Numbered from the stretch's first letter, positions 33,023 to 41,592 are shown. The stretch: 64,000 nucleotides of DNA from Bacteroidales bacterium (GCA_003150235.1 QAMW01000047.1:47742-111741), one strand, 5' to 3'. The notes: generated by a model not told the origin, from the letters alone. Numbers and translations are program-made.

Positions 33023-34315
33023 GTGGAATCACTTACCCTTTTACAGCTTAACAAGCGCATAGCTACACTTGTCATGACTCCGGCGACATCCAACATTTGG
33101 GTGACGGCGGAGTTAAGCGATGTCGCAGTGCGTGGCGGTCACTGCTATATGGAGCTGCTGCAGAAGGACCCGGCATCGGGAGCCACGGTCGCAAAAGCGA
33201 GGGCGGCAATCTGGGCTAACCAGTTTGTAAGGATACGCTCCGATTTCTATGCCGCCACGGGACAGGATTTCTGCACCGGACTGAAAGTCATGGTAAGGGC
33301 ATCCGTGTCGATGCATCCTGTCTACGGAATGTCGCTGGTGATAAACGCCGTAAACCCCGACTATACGATGGGCGACCTCATACGTCGCCGCAATGAGATG
33401 CTAACACGTCTCAAACAAGAAGGCATACTCGACCTTAACAAAAGCCTTGAATGGCTTGAGCCTCCGCTTCGCATCGCCATCATCTCGGCGGAAGGAGCCG
33501 CAGGCTACGGTGATTTCATGAACCAGCTTGCATCCAACCCGCTTCACCTGCGCTTCACCACAAGGCTGTTTCATGCCGTGATGCAAGGCGACAAGGCGGC
33601 ACCGACCATAATCGCCGCTCTTGAGGAGATAGCCATGCAACAGGAAGCGTGGGATTGCGTGGTGATTATACGTGGCGGGGGCGCAACAAGCGACCTGCTC
33701 GGATTTGAAGATTACAATCTCGCGTCTCATGTGGCGCAGTTCCCGCTTCCAGTCATAGTCGGCATCGGGCATGAACGTGACGTGACCATCCTCGACTATG
33801 TGGCGTGTGTGCGTGTAAAGACCCCTACAGCTGCCGCCGAATGGCTTATCAACCAGGGCAAACTCGCCCTTGACCGCCTTGACGCGCTTGGCCAGCAGAT
33901 TGTATGTATCGCGCGTGACCATCTCTCGGGATGTAAGGAGCAGCTTGGATTGCTTGAAGGGAAACTTCCGTCGCTTCCGGCAGCAATGATTGACCGCGCA
34001 TCCGCCCGACTCGACCGATACACACTTGCGCTTCAACAGCTTGCATCGCATCATCTGTCACCGAAGATGTCGCGTCTTGACGCTCTGCACTCTTCGCTCG
34101 GAGTAATCACCGCAGCCATCGTGCAGCGCCGTGGCGCACGTCTTGACGCGCTCGCTCAGATGCTTGACGCGCTTTCACCGCAAGCCACTCTCCGCCGCGG
34201 CTACTCTATCACGCGTGTCGACGGAAAAGTCATGACTTCCGCCGCCGACGTGCCTGCAGGTGCAGTCATCACTACCACACTTGCCTGCGGCGAGATGACC
34301 TCGATAAAACAATGA
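33023..34315 (+). CDS. xseA: Exodeoxyribonuclease VII large subunit
   Basis: 430 aa from a GTG start (33023), since no ATG lies at the right place before the conserved SLTLLQLNKRIATLV. The N-terminal OB-fold contains NIWVTAELSDVAVRGGHCYMELLQKD. The catalytic core has IISAEGAAGYGDFMNQL at about 150-166, VVIIRGGGATSDLLGFEDYNLA at about 213-234, IVGIGHERDVTILDYVA at about 248-264 and KTPTAAAEWL. A coiled-coil region follows. With the small subunit encoded next, it degrades single-stranded DNA. Confidence 0.96.
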   Translation: MESLTLLQLNKRIATLVMTPATSNIWVTAELSDVAVRGGHCYMELLQKDPASGATVAKARAAIWANQFVRIRSDFYAATGQDFCTGLKVMVRASVSMHPVYGMSLVINAVNPDYTMGDLIRRRNEMLTRLKQEGILDLNKSLEWLEPPLRIAIISAEGAAGYGDFMNQLASNPLHLRFTTRLFHAVMQGDKAAPTIIAALEEIAMQQEAWDCVVIIRGGGATSDLLGFEDYNLASHVAQFPLPVIVGIGHERDVTILDYVACVRVKTPTAAAEWLINQGKLALDRLDALGQQIVCIARDHLSGCKEQLGLLEGKLPSLPAAMIDRASARLDRYTLALQQLASHHLSPKMSRLDALHSSLGVITAAIVQRRGARLDALAQMLDALSPQATLRRGYSITRVDGKVMTSAADVPAGAVITTTLACGEMTSIKQ

Positions 34316-34333
34316 TTTAACACCACAACCGCT

Positions 34334-34543
34334 ATGATACAGCAACCAACATTCTCACCAGTCACCGAACTGTCGTATAACCAGGCTGTAGCCGAACTTG
34401 AAGATATAATGCGACGCATGCAGAGCGATGCCCTCGACATAGACCTGCTCGCGGCATACACGCGCCGCGCCACAGAGCTGCTTGCCGAATGTCGCCGACG
34501 CCTGACGGCAACCGACGAGGAACTCCGTACCATTCTTTCCTGA
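34334..34543 (+). CDS. xseB: Exodeoxyribonuclease VII small subunit
   Basis: 69 aa, the usual size. The helical motif SYNQAVAELEDIMRRMQSDALDIDLLAAYTRRATELLAECRRRL is the family signature. It lies 18 bases after xseA and 7 bases before the CDF transporter gene. The small subunits coat the coiled-coil of XseA. Confidence 0.95.
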   Translation: MIQQPTFSPVTELSYNQAVAELEDIMRRMQSDALDIDLLAAYTRRATELLAECRRRLTATDEELRTILS

Positions 34544-34550
34544 CCACGCC

Positions 34551-35474
34551 ATGTCATCTGAAACAAGAAACGAAGTCGCGGTAATACGCCGTGTCACATG
34601 GATTGGATTCTGGGTCAACGCCGCGCTGATGCTGCTGAAATTGTTTTTCGGCTACTGGGGGCACAGCGATGCCCTTGTCGCCGACGGATTTCACTCACTG
34701 AGCGATTTCGGCACTGACTTCATCGTGCTTATTTTCGTAGGTGTCGCCTACAGGAGTGCCGATGCCGACCACCCTTACGGTCACGGGAAATACGAGACTC
34801 TCGCATCGCTCATCATAGCGTTTGTGCTGCTCGCCGTAGCTGTCGGAATCACCTGGGGCGGCATCGACGCCATAATCGCCTTTTTCCATGGGCATGAACT
34901 GCCGCGACCCGATGTGTGGACCATCATAGTGGCGATAGTCTCGATTGTGGCGAAAGAGTGGCTTTTCCGTATGACGGAGGCGAAAGGCAAGGAGATCGGC
35001 TCGTCTTCGCTCGCCGCTAACGCGTGGCATCACCGCAGCGACGCCATATCATCGGTGGCAACACTCATCGGCGTGTCGGGCGCCTACTTCCTCGGCATGA
35101 AATTCCGTGTGCTCGACCCCATTGTCTCGATACTTATCGGCATCTTCATCGCCGTGTCGGCTATAAAGATTGCGCGCCCGTCGGTCGATGAGCTTCTTGA
35201 ACGCGCCCTTCCTCCTGAAGAGGTCGAAAAAATAAGGCTGATGATACTTGCCGTGCCCGGTGTGCGCGGGCTTCACAATCTGAAGACACGTCGTGCCGGT
35301 CACTCGGCTATAATCGACGTACACATAAAGGTAGACCCCGACATCACTGTCACCGAAGGTCACGACATAGCGTCACGCGTCGAACACACCGTCCGCACAC
35401 GCTGGAACCCCGACATAATTATGTATGTCCACGTCGAGCCATTCAATCCCACCGCCACCTCCTGTCGCATCTAA
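34551..35474 (+). CDS. Cation diffusion facilitator transporter
   Basis: 307 aa. Six membrane helices in the first 200 residues. Metal-binding residues appear in DALVADGFHSLSDFGTD (about 43-59, HxxxD) and NAWHHRSDAISS (about 158-169). A HPYGHGKYE loop follows helix 2. The cytoplasmic C-terminal domain (GVRGLHNLKTRRAGHSAIIDVHIKVDPDITVTEGHDIA) matches the CDF dimer domain. Exports a divalent cation such as zinc, iron or manganese; which one is not visible. It ends the xseAB transcript. Confidence 0.94.
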   Translation: MSSETRNEVAVIRRVTWIGFWVNAALMLLKLFFGYWGHSDALVADGFHSLSDFGTDFIVLIFVGVAYRSADADHPYGHGKYETLASLIIAFVLLAVAVGITWGGIDAIIAFFHGHELPRPDVWTIIVAIVSIVAKEWLFRMTEAKGKEIGSSSLAANAWHHRSDAISSVATLIGVSGAYFLGMKFRVLDPIVSILIGIFIAVSAIKIARPSVDELLERALPPEEVEKIRLMILAVPGVRGLHNLKTRRAGHSAIIDVHIKVDPDITVTEGHDIASRVEHTVRTRWNPDIIMYVHVEPFNPTATSCRI

Positions 35475-35496
35475 CTTAAACGTGATGTCTGCAAAG

Positions 35497-35952
35497 TTAT
35501 TTTCTTCTGCCGTGTGGATAAATATCATTGAACTTTGCTTCGATGAAAAATATATAGAATATTTTACCGACTTGCAATCCTACAAAAGAACGGTTATCGC
35601 CAACTGCCCTGAACACATGTAAGTCAGCATCGGAACTTACAAAATCAGGAAGTTTCGACTTATAAACCATCTGTCTGACCGGGATTGGTTCCATTCCAAA
35701 TGAATGAGGCGCGGATTGGCGGATACCGGCCCAACCTAATTCTGACAACTTCGCAAGTCTCGCTAAAAAATCCTTGAAAAATTTGGGATCGTTACAATCA
35801 GGATAGGATTCTTGACACAAGTATCGAAACGAAAACAATGGATAATCAATCTTGGCATATTCTTCAATTTCCTTATCAGAGATTTTATCCAATACCCCCT
35901 TTATACGAGAGAATCGGTCATCTACATTTTTAATCTTGATTTTTGTTGCCAT
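35497..35952 (-). CDS. Putative toxin partner of a Panacea/SocA-type antitoxin
   Basis: 151 aa from the ATG at 35952, which overlaps the stop of the upstream gene by one base (TGATG). I do not recognise the family with confidence. The C-terminal half (LHVFRAVGDNRSFVGLQVGKIFYIFFIEAKFNDIYPH) is a beta hairpin followed by a short strand that resembles RelE-like folds. The N-terminal half is helical (DYPLFSFRYLCQESYPDCNDPKFFKDFLARLAKLSELGW). Panacea-domain antitoxins are known to pair with many unrelated toxins, so tight coupling to one is the main support for toxin function. Confidence 0.6.
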   Translation of the reverse strand: MATKIKIKNVDDRFSRIKGVLDKISDKEIEEYAKIDYPLFSFRYLCQESYPDCNDPKFFKDFLARLAKLSELGWAGIRQSAPHSFGMEPIPVRQMVYKSKLPDFVSSDADLHVFRAVGDNRSFVGLQVGKIFYIFFIEAKFNDIYPHGRRK

Positions 35953-36395
35953 CAAGAAAGTTGAGTCTTAAAATACTCTGTAAGTTTTTCCTTGGATATT
36001 ATATTACCCTTACCAACAGGAGTTGATTTCCATGGTGCTTCACCGTGAGTCAGATTCATGAGACCATAAGCCGAATACTTTCCATACACTTCATAAACCT
36101 GTGCAAACAATTCCAAATCCTCATCGCTAAGTTTAAAATCTGACTCCATGTCAGGCAATATTCCGTTACGACCGAATTTCTCATATTTTTCATACACACT
36201 CGGAACTACCGGTCCGTACATCCATGCTTCTATTTCTTCATCAAAAAGTGGTGTACCGAAATAAGCCAGATGAAAGCCTTGCTGATAATAAAGCATTTTT
36301 TGTAGCTTCATATTAGACATCATATCTTCCGCACCTTCCGATGTATAGGCGAAACGCAGAAGAAGGTTAGCTATGTCATTTACGGGATATGCCAT
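35952..36395 (-). CDS. Panacea-domain (DUF4065, SocA-like) antitoxin
   Basis: 147 aa. The SocA/DUF4065 pattern is clear: DIANLLLRFA at about 8-17, MKLQKMLYYQQGFHLAYFGTPLFDEEIEAWMYGPVVPSVYEKY at about 29-72, and the LTHGEAPWKST motif at about 115-125. Such proteins act as antitoxins, some as proteolytic adaptors (SocA). It precedes a putative toxin gene on the minus strand with a one-base overlap. A near-perfect Bacteroides promoter lies upstream at 36422-36452. Confidence 0.88.
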   Translation of the reverse strand: MAYPVNDIANLLLRFAYTSEGAEDMMSNMKLQKMLYYQQGFHLAYFGTPLFDEEIEAWMYGPVVPSVYEKYEKFGRNGILPDMESDFKLSDEDLELFAQVYEVYGKYSAYGLMNLTHGEAPWKSTPVGKGNIISKEKLTEYFKTQLS

Positions 36396-36421
36396 TACTC
36401 CATGTATTTAGGTTACAACTA

Positions 36422-36452
36422 CAAAGATATATGCTTTTTTCTAAACCTCAAA
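36422..36452 (-). promoter_or_regulatory. Consensus Bacteroides promoter of the Panacea operon
   Basis: On the minus strand: TTTG at 36452-36449, a 19-base spacer, then TATCTTTG at 36429-36422. Both boxes and spacing match the Bacteroides sigma-ABfr consensus (TTTG, 19-21, TAnnTTTG). Confidence 0.8.
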
Positions 36453-36579
36453 TTATAATCATCTAATTTCTATTCGTATAACAATCCGGGATTTAGATCA
36501 GGCGGAATGATGTGTAGAAAGTTATTCGGCATTAATATTTATTTGCACCGACGCGTAATGACCATGCCGGATTTTTTCG

Positions 36580-36587
36580 TAACTTTG
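36580..36587 (+). promoter_or_regulatory. -7 box upstream of the riboswitch and yhhQ
   Basis: TAACTTTG matches TAnnTTTG. A start near 36594 would place the riboswitch about 10 bases into the transcript. No -33 TTTG is visible at the usual spacing. Confidence 0.6.
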
Positions 36588-36602
36588 CAGCGAAAAATTC
36601 AC

Positions 36603-36631
36603 CGAGTGCTTGCTACCTCGTTAAAAACAAG
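36603..36631 (+). ncRNA. Candidate preQ1-I riboswitch
   Basis: An H-type pseudoknot can be drawn: stem P1 CGAG (36603-36606) with CTCG (36617-36620); stem P2 CTTG (36609-36612) with CAAG (36628-36631); a CTAC linker (36613-36616) and an A-rich loop TTAAAAA (36621-36627). The order and the GCTAC and A-rich segments agree with the preQ1 class I aptamer. The element ends 4 bases before the ATG of a queuosine-precursor transporter, so ligand binding should block the ribosome. The match of aptamer type and gene function is strong support. Confidence 0.8.
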
Positions 36632-36635
36632 AATC

Positions 36636-37313
36636 ATGAAAGAATTGACCAAAGAGCGTTTCTCGCTCCCCTTCCTTTTGCTGACGGTGCTCTTCTGTGT
36701 GTGCCTCATCATCGCCAATCTGGTAGAAATCAAGACCGTGTCGCTCGGCATCGTCACCGTGACCGCCGGCATGGCTGTATTTCCAATAAGCTACATCATC
36801 AACGACTGCCTTGTCGAGGTCTACGGATTTCGCAAAGCCAGGCTCGTGATATGGCTCGGCTTCTTCATGAACCTTCTCGTCACTCTGCTCCTGCAACTCG
36901 CCATCATCCTGCCCGGCTCCGAGGCATGGACCGCCCAGGACGCCATGGTGACAATCTACGGCAATGTGCCGCGCATCCTCGCCGCATCATTTCTCGCCTT
37001 TATATGCGGCTCGATAGCTAACGCATGGGTAATGAGCCGCATGAAAGTGAAATCGGGAGGGAAACATTTTTCCGCCCGCGCCATTATAAGCACGCTCTGG
37101 GGCGAAGGTGTCGACTCCGTTATCTTCTTCCCCATCGCCTTCGCGGGCATACTCCCCTTGGGCGACATCATCGAACTCATCATCGCGCAGGCACTTCTGA
37201 AGACCCTCTACGAAATCCTCATCCTCCCTGTCACCATACGCGTCGTCAAGCGTCTCAAACGCATCGAGTCACTCGACACTTACGATTCCGACATCACCTT
37301 CTCCCTCTGGTAA
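36636..37313 (+). CDS. yhhQ: Queuosine-precursor transporter (YhhQ/VUT family)
   Basis: 225 aa from the ATG at 36636, chosen because it follows the riboswitch and starts just before the first helix. Six membrane helices. Family marks: LIIANLVEIKTVSLG at about 25-39, MAVFPISYIINDCLVEVYGFRKARLVIWLGF at about 46-77, and GEGVDSVIFFPIAFAG at about 153-168. The family imports precursors of queuosine such as 7-cyano-7-deazaguanine. Expression is probably controlled by the preQ1-I element in its leader. The gene stands alone. Confidence 0.93.
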   Translation: MKELTKERFSLPFLLLTVLFCVCLIIANLVEIKTVSLGIVTVTAGMAVFPISYIINDCLVEVYGFRKARLVIWLGFFMNLLVTLLLQLAIILPGSEAWTAQDAMVTIYGNVPRILAASFLAFICGSIANAWVMSRMKVKSGGKHFSARAIISTLWGEGVDSVIFFPIAFAGILPLGDIIELIIAQALLKTLYEILILPVTIRVVKRLKRIESLDTYDSDITFSLW

Positions 37314-37633
37314 TCCCTATCCGTCTACTCCTCGCCCTGTATCAGTAGTCGAGTGGAAATTCACCGGTTGTCCGACAGGAGATAACGACATTCCATTCAA
37401 AGATTTGCCAATAGATTCGGGCGAACTTCCATTCAATGTCACTAACTTAAGAATTTTGCCCTGAAAGGGCAAGATGGCGGTAACCGCGGGCAGCGCCGGA
37501 GGTGCGCCCGTGGAGATCGATGCCCCCACAATGACGCAACCCTGAAACGGGTTGCATAAGGATGAATCCCCCTTTCGGGGATTTATGGCTCCGGCACCAG
37601 AGTTAGTGATCCCCCTTATCGGCGTGAAAAGGC
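37314..37633. other. Gene-free intergenic stretch with three small hairpin repeats
   Basis: About 320 bases with no supported gene. It holds hairpins GCCC-TGAAA-GGGC (37458-37470), GCAACCC-TGAAAC-GGGTTGC (37536-37555) and AATCCCC-CTTTC-GGGGATT (37565-37583). The first is related in sequence to the repeat at 7907-7929. A 17-base sequence at 37434-37450 recurs at 48102-48118. Confidence 0.6.
37434..37450 (+). repeat. 17-bp direct repeat, copy 1
   Basis: CAATGTCACTAACTTAA, identical to 48102-48118 in the same orientation about 10.7 kb away. Confidence 0.6.
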
Positions 37634-38542
37634 TTACATCGGAAAAAGTTCCTCGTAGTTTTTGAGCGACGTGCGCAGCGAGTCGACCATCATGGCGCGC
37701 ACTTCGGGCGGACTCAACACAGTGATTTTCGGTCCGTAGGACAGAAGTTCCTGGATAAAATCGGGGGTCACTTTTATCTTGTAGTAAAATATCGAATAGG
37801 AGTCGTGGATTACCTCCGACTGGGAGTGATGCAACGGTACCGACCGGAAATATTTCGCCTGACGCGCATCGGTACGTATCGCCACATGCTTTACCGTGCC
37901 CTCGTCGAAGATTATCCCGTAGCTGTCGCGGAAATAAGCCTCCGCGTCAAAGTCATCGGGTATGGAATAGGTCGAGGCAAGGAGCTTTGAATTGCTCATG
38001 CGGTCGAGCGCATAGGTCTTTATCTTGTCCTCCTTGACATTGCGACCGGTCACATACCACCGCTGCTTGAATATCTTCAGGAAGTAAGGCTCCACAATGA
38101 TGTCATGCGTCGGGTTTATGCGTGAATAGGGCTGATAGCTGAACGTGACAGGCTTGTTCTCCTTCAGCGCATCGACCACTACCGGAAGATGTTCACGCGC
38201 CGAGGGCACATCCTCAAGAAATATGCGGTTGCCTATATTGCGCGCGTCGTTGAGCAGATTGCCTACCGACGCGGAGTTAAGCAGCCAGTTCATCACGCTC
38301 TCGTCATGCTCGTTGTCCTGCTCGATATAATATTCAAATGTCGATTGGTTACACTCAATATTTATCTTGAACAGCTCCTCTATGGCGGCGCGGTAGGAGT
38401 AAAATGTGCGGCGCGGCAGCGGCTCGCCGTTGGAATAGGGCGAACGCATCCACAGTTTGTTGATTTCTTCACGCGATATGGAGCCATATCGTTTAATTGT
38501 GTCGATTAGCCATATATAACGGCTGAAAAGATCTTTTGCCAT
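37634..38542 (-). CDS. WYL-domain transcriptional regulator
   Basis: 302 aa. The N-terminus (RYIWLIDTIKRYGSISREEINKLWMRSPYSNGEPLPRRTFYSYRAAIEELF) is a winged helix-turn-helix. The WYL ligand-binding domain follows at about 125-210 (VTFSYQPYSRINPTHDIIVEPYFLKIFKQRWYVTGRNVKEDKIKTYALDRM, with the W-Y-V variant of WYL). The C-terminal region ends in SLRTSLKNYEELF. Such regulators bind nucleotides or nucleic acids. It is the last gene of the NamZ and symporter run, 30 bases after the symporter gene, and may control it. Confidence 0.88.
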   Translation of the reverse strand: MAKDLFSRYIWLIDTIKRYGSISREEINKLWMRSPYSNGEPLPRRTFYSYRAAIEELFKINIECNQSTFEYYIEQDNEHDESVMNWLLNSASVGNLLNDARNIGNRIFLEDVPSAREHLPVVVDALKENKPVTFSYQPYSRINPTHDIIVEPYFLKIFKQRWYVTGRNVKEDKIKTYALDRMSNSKLLASTYSIPDDFDAEAYFRDSYGIIFDEGTVKHVAIRTDARQAKYFRSVPLHHSQSEVIHDSYSIFYYKIKVTPDFIQELLSYGPKITVLSPPEVRAMMVDSLRTSLKNYEELFPM

Positions 38543-38572
38543 AGTGATAAGACAAGGTTTTTGGGGTTAACA

Positions 38573-40054
38573 TCACATAGTTGATTCGGCGACCGTCTTG
38601 CGGCGCCAAGTTTGGATGAGGGAAGCCACGGCAAGAAAAGCAAACGTGTAAAGAGCGTTCAGTATAAGAAGCTCAAAGCTCATTTCGTAGCCCCACACTT
38701 TGAAGAGGATATTGCGTGTAAGCAGGCATGCTATCGGAGCCGCCACGCAAAGCAAAGGCACAATACGGTCATTGACACGCAATGACGTGAACATTCCGAA
38801 GACAAACAGCCCCAGTATCGGGCCGTAAGTATATGACGCGAGTGTATAGACGGCACTGATGGCATCATCCTCGCTGATAAGATAAAACGCTACAATCACC
38901 ACCCCCATTGTCACCGTCATTCCGGCATGCACAAGCCTGCGCATACGGGCGACACGCTCCTCGCCGGCTTTGTTGCCGTCAAGAATGTCGACCGTAAACG
39001 ATGTGGTGAGCGAAACGAGTGCCGACCCCGCGGCGGAGTATGCAGCCGCCACAAGTCCGAGGATAAAGAGCACACCTACTACTGCGGGCAGCGAGTCGTG
39101 GGAGGCGACAAGACCGAATATCTCATCGCTCTTCTCGGGCATCGTCAGCGACGGGTTACTGTCGATATACACCATAAGGAGGGTGCCGAGCAGCAGGAAT
39201 AGCGCAATCACGAAAAACTGCATCACGCCGCTCACGAGCATATTTTTACGGCTCTGTGCCGAGTCGCGGCAGGCAAGGTTGCGCTGCATCATGTCCTGGT
39301 CAAGACCGTTGATGGCAATAGCCATGAAGATACCGGCTATGAACTGCTTCCAGAAATATATGCCCTTTGAAGGATCGTCGAAGAAAAATACCCGCGACGA
39401 CTCATGGCTGCTGATCGCACCCGCCACTCCCGCCATGTCGAGGTCAAGGTTGCGGGCGATGAACACTATGCAGAGCACCACCGAGAGTATCAGGCAGAAA
39501 CTCTTCAGCAGGTCGGTCCATATCACCGACTTTACACCGCCGCGGAAGGTATAGAGCCACACGATACCGACCGTCACAATGACATTGACCCAGAACGGGA
39601 TGCCGAGCGGCTCGCACACAAGCGACTGCAGCACGATGCACACCACGAAAAATCTCACCGATGCACCGAGCATCTTGGACACGATGAAAAACCATGCACC
39701 GGTACGGTAGGTGCTTATCCCGAACCGCTCGCCTAAATAGCCGTAGATTGATATGAGATTGCGCTTATAAAAGAGCGGCACAAGCACAAACGCTATTATC
39801 CAGTAGCCCACGATGAAGCCGAGCACCATCTGCAGGTAACTGTAACCTTTGTCGGCGACCATGCCCGGCACACTGATAAATGTCACTCCCGAGATTGCCG
39901 CGCCCACTGTCGCTATCGCCACCACAGGCCACGGTGCGCGACGGTTGCCGGTAAAAAATCCGGCATTATCGGTGCGCCGCGAGGCTATCTGGCTCACGGC
40001 AAAGAGCAGCACGAAATATACTGCGACGGTGATAAGTACTGTCAGCGGACTCAT
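38573..40054 (-). CDS. Sodium:solute symporter (SSS family), possibly for MurNAc
   Basis: 493 aa with about 13 hydrophobic segments, typical of SSS/SLC5. It starts SPLTVLITVAVYFVLLFAVS and has the NAGFFTGNRRAPW loop, then GATFIS-like SGVTFISVPGMV at about 55-66. It overlaps the NamZ gene by four bases (ATGA), so the two are co-translated. In Tannerella forsythia an SSS-type permease imports MurNAc beside peptidoglycan-recycling genes; uptake of MurNAc released by NamZ is therefore a reasonable inference. The substrate is not proven by the sequence. Confidence 0.88.
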   Translation of the reverse strand: MSPLTVLITVAVYFVLLFAVSQIASRRTDNAGFFTGNRRAPWPVVAIATVGAAISGVTFISVPGMVADKGYSYLQMVLGFIVGYWIIAFVLVPLFYKRNLISIYGYLGERFGISTYRTGAWFFIVSKMLGASVRFFVVCIVLQSLVCEPLGIPFWVNVIVTVGIVWLYTFRGGVKSVIWTDLLKSFCLILSVVLCIVFIARNLDLDMAGVAGAISSHESSRVFFFDDPSKGIYFWKQFIAGIFMAIAINGLDQDMMQRNLACRDSAQSRKNMLVSGVMQFFVIALFLLLGTLLMVYIDSNPSLTMPEKSDEIFGLVASHDSLPAVVGVLFILGLVAAAYSAAGSALVSLTTSFTVDILDGNKAGEERVARMRRLVHAGMTVTMGVVIVAFYLISEDDAISAVYTLASYTYGPILGLFVFGMFTSLRVNDRIVPLLCVAAPIACLLTRNILFKVWGYEMSFELLILNALYTFAFLAVASLIQTWRRKTVAESTM

Positions 40055-41238
40055 GACTCAGGATATAAAAGATATTTTTTGCGGAGCGTCTTGAACTGCG
40101 CTACCTCGCCTGCCCATGACGCTTTTATTTCTTCGGCGGGTACTCCGTCGGCAATCATGCGGCGCACCTTACGGTTGCCTATCAGCTTGTCGAAAAACGG
40201 CGTGAAAAATTTATGTTGCGCCACGGCAGGCATCGCATTGTACGCGTCGATTATGTAACTCAGGTCAACGCCCTTGGCTATCAGCGAGTCACTGTCGGAG
40301 CGACGCAGGTCAACGCCGTTGCAGCGCCGTCCGAGCAGCGGCGGATTTTTCGCCCCCGCCATGCTGCGCGGCGTAAACGTGAATCCGCGGTTCTTCATCG
40401 CCGGATGACCGTAGACCTTGAAGGGGAAATCGGTCCCGCGCCCCACACTTGCCGATGTGCCCTCGAAGAAGCAGAGCGATGGATATAAGTAGATGGCGGT
40501 CATGTCGCGCAGGTTGGGCGACGGAGCTACAGGGAGTCTGTAACGCGATGCGTGGGTGTAGCCATCACACTTCACTACCGTCAGGTCGACGCTTCGCCCC
40601 TCACGGAGCCAGCCCTCGTCGTTTGCCATCGTAGCAAGCTCTCCGAGCGTCATCCCGTGAAGCACGGGTATCGGAAGCCTGCCCACACCCGACCGGAGCG
40701 ACATGTCGAGCACCGGACCGTCAACCATCATGCCGAGCGGATTGGGGCGGTCGAGCACCACCACCTTCTTTCCGGCGGCGGCAGCCTCCTCCATCACCTT
40801 TATCATTGTGATATAATAGGTATAAAAACGTGTCCCCACATCCTGAAGGTCGACCGCTATCACGTCGATACCCGCCATCACCTCCGGCGCAATCCCCTTC
40901 GATGTGCCTGTGTACATTGACGCGATCGGTATGCCCGTCACCTCGTCGACACTGCTCTTCACATGTTCGCCCGCATCGGCAGTACCCCTGAACCCATGTT
41001 CAGGAGAGAAAAGAGTCACCACGTCTATCCCCTCGTCAAGCATCACATCGAGAGTATGACGCTCGCCGACAAGCCCCGTATGATTTGACAGCAACGCCAC
41101 GCGCTTACCCTTCAGCAGCGGGACATACACCGATGTACGCGCCGCCCCCACTGTAATCTCCTCACCGCGCATCGGGAAGAAACACAACAGCAACAACGCC
41201 CACACCATCAATATCTTAAAGCAACCGTGTCTATTCAT
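40051..41238 (-). CDS. namZ: Exo-beta-N-acetylmuramidase (NamZ, DUF1343)
   Basis: 395 aa. It has a signal peptide (MNRHGCFKILMVWALLLLCFFPMRG). DUF1343 signatures: VALLSNHTGLVGERHTLDVML at about 47-67, TLFSPEHGFRGTADAGEHV at about 75-93, VDLQDVGTRFYTYYITM at about 129-145, VVLDRPNPLGMMVDGPVLD at about 160-178 and YLYPSLCFFEGTSASVGRGTDFPF at about 250-273. Members remove terminal MurNAc from peptidoglycan fragments. It starts an operon with a symporter and a WYL regulator, a likely cell-wall sugar salvage unit. Confidence 0.92.
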   Translation of the reverse strand: MNRHGCFKILMVWALLLLCFFPMRGEEITVGAARTSVYVPLLKGKRVALLSNHTGLVGERHTLDVMLDEGIDVVTLFSPEHGFRGTADAGEHVKSSVDEVTGIPIASMYTGTSKGIAPEVMAGIDVIAVDLQDVGTRFYTYYITMIKVMEEAAAAGKKVVVLDRPNPLGMMVDGPVLDMSLRSGVGRLPIPVLHGMTLGELATMANDEGWLREGRSVDLTVVKCDGYTHASRYRLPVAPSPNLRDMTAIYLYPSLCFFEGTSASVGRGTDFPFKVYGHPAMKNRGFTFTPRSMAGAKNPPLLGRRCNGVDLRRSDSDSLIAKGVDLSYIIDAYNAMPAVAQHKFFTPFFDKLIGNRKVRRMIADGVPAEEIKASWAGEVAQFKTLRKKYLLYPES

Positions 41239-41278
41239 TCAAGTAATCTTTAACATGACAGCGGCAATCCAACCCAAA

Positions 41279-41308
41279 TTGTAGGGATGCACCCCGGTGC
41301 ATCCGCCG
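41279..41308 (+). repeat. Dispersed TGTAGGGATGC repeat, third copy
   Basis: GTAGGGATGCACC-CC-GGTGCATCC forms a hairpin and ends GCCG; it matches the copies at 7756-7785 and 7812-7837. Confidence 0.6.
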
Positions 41309-41559
41309 ATTAGCCATTAAACAGCCGCCGTACAATCCTACTTTTAGCCCGCTAAAAGTAGAATTAGGCAAAGATAATAATTTATTTGTAAAAACACACT
41401 TATTTTCAACCATTTCGCCATCCTCCACACCGCGTAGCTGTAGGGGCTGCTGGAAGGCAGCCCGCACCCCCGATGTCCACGCCCCTCCCTCATAAACCCT
41501 AAACCCTAAAACATTACCCCTAAACCATATAATTTCCCCGCCAGGGGATAATCCCTCTA

Positions 41560-41592
41560 TAGCCGGGGCGTTGAGCGAAGCGACCCACCCGG
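41560..41592 (+). repeat. TAGCCG-GGTTGAGC family repeat, third copy
   Basis: It shares TAGCCG, GTTGAGCGAAGCGA and ACCCAC with the units at 16171 and 16301. Confidence 0.5.
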
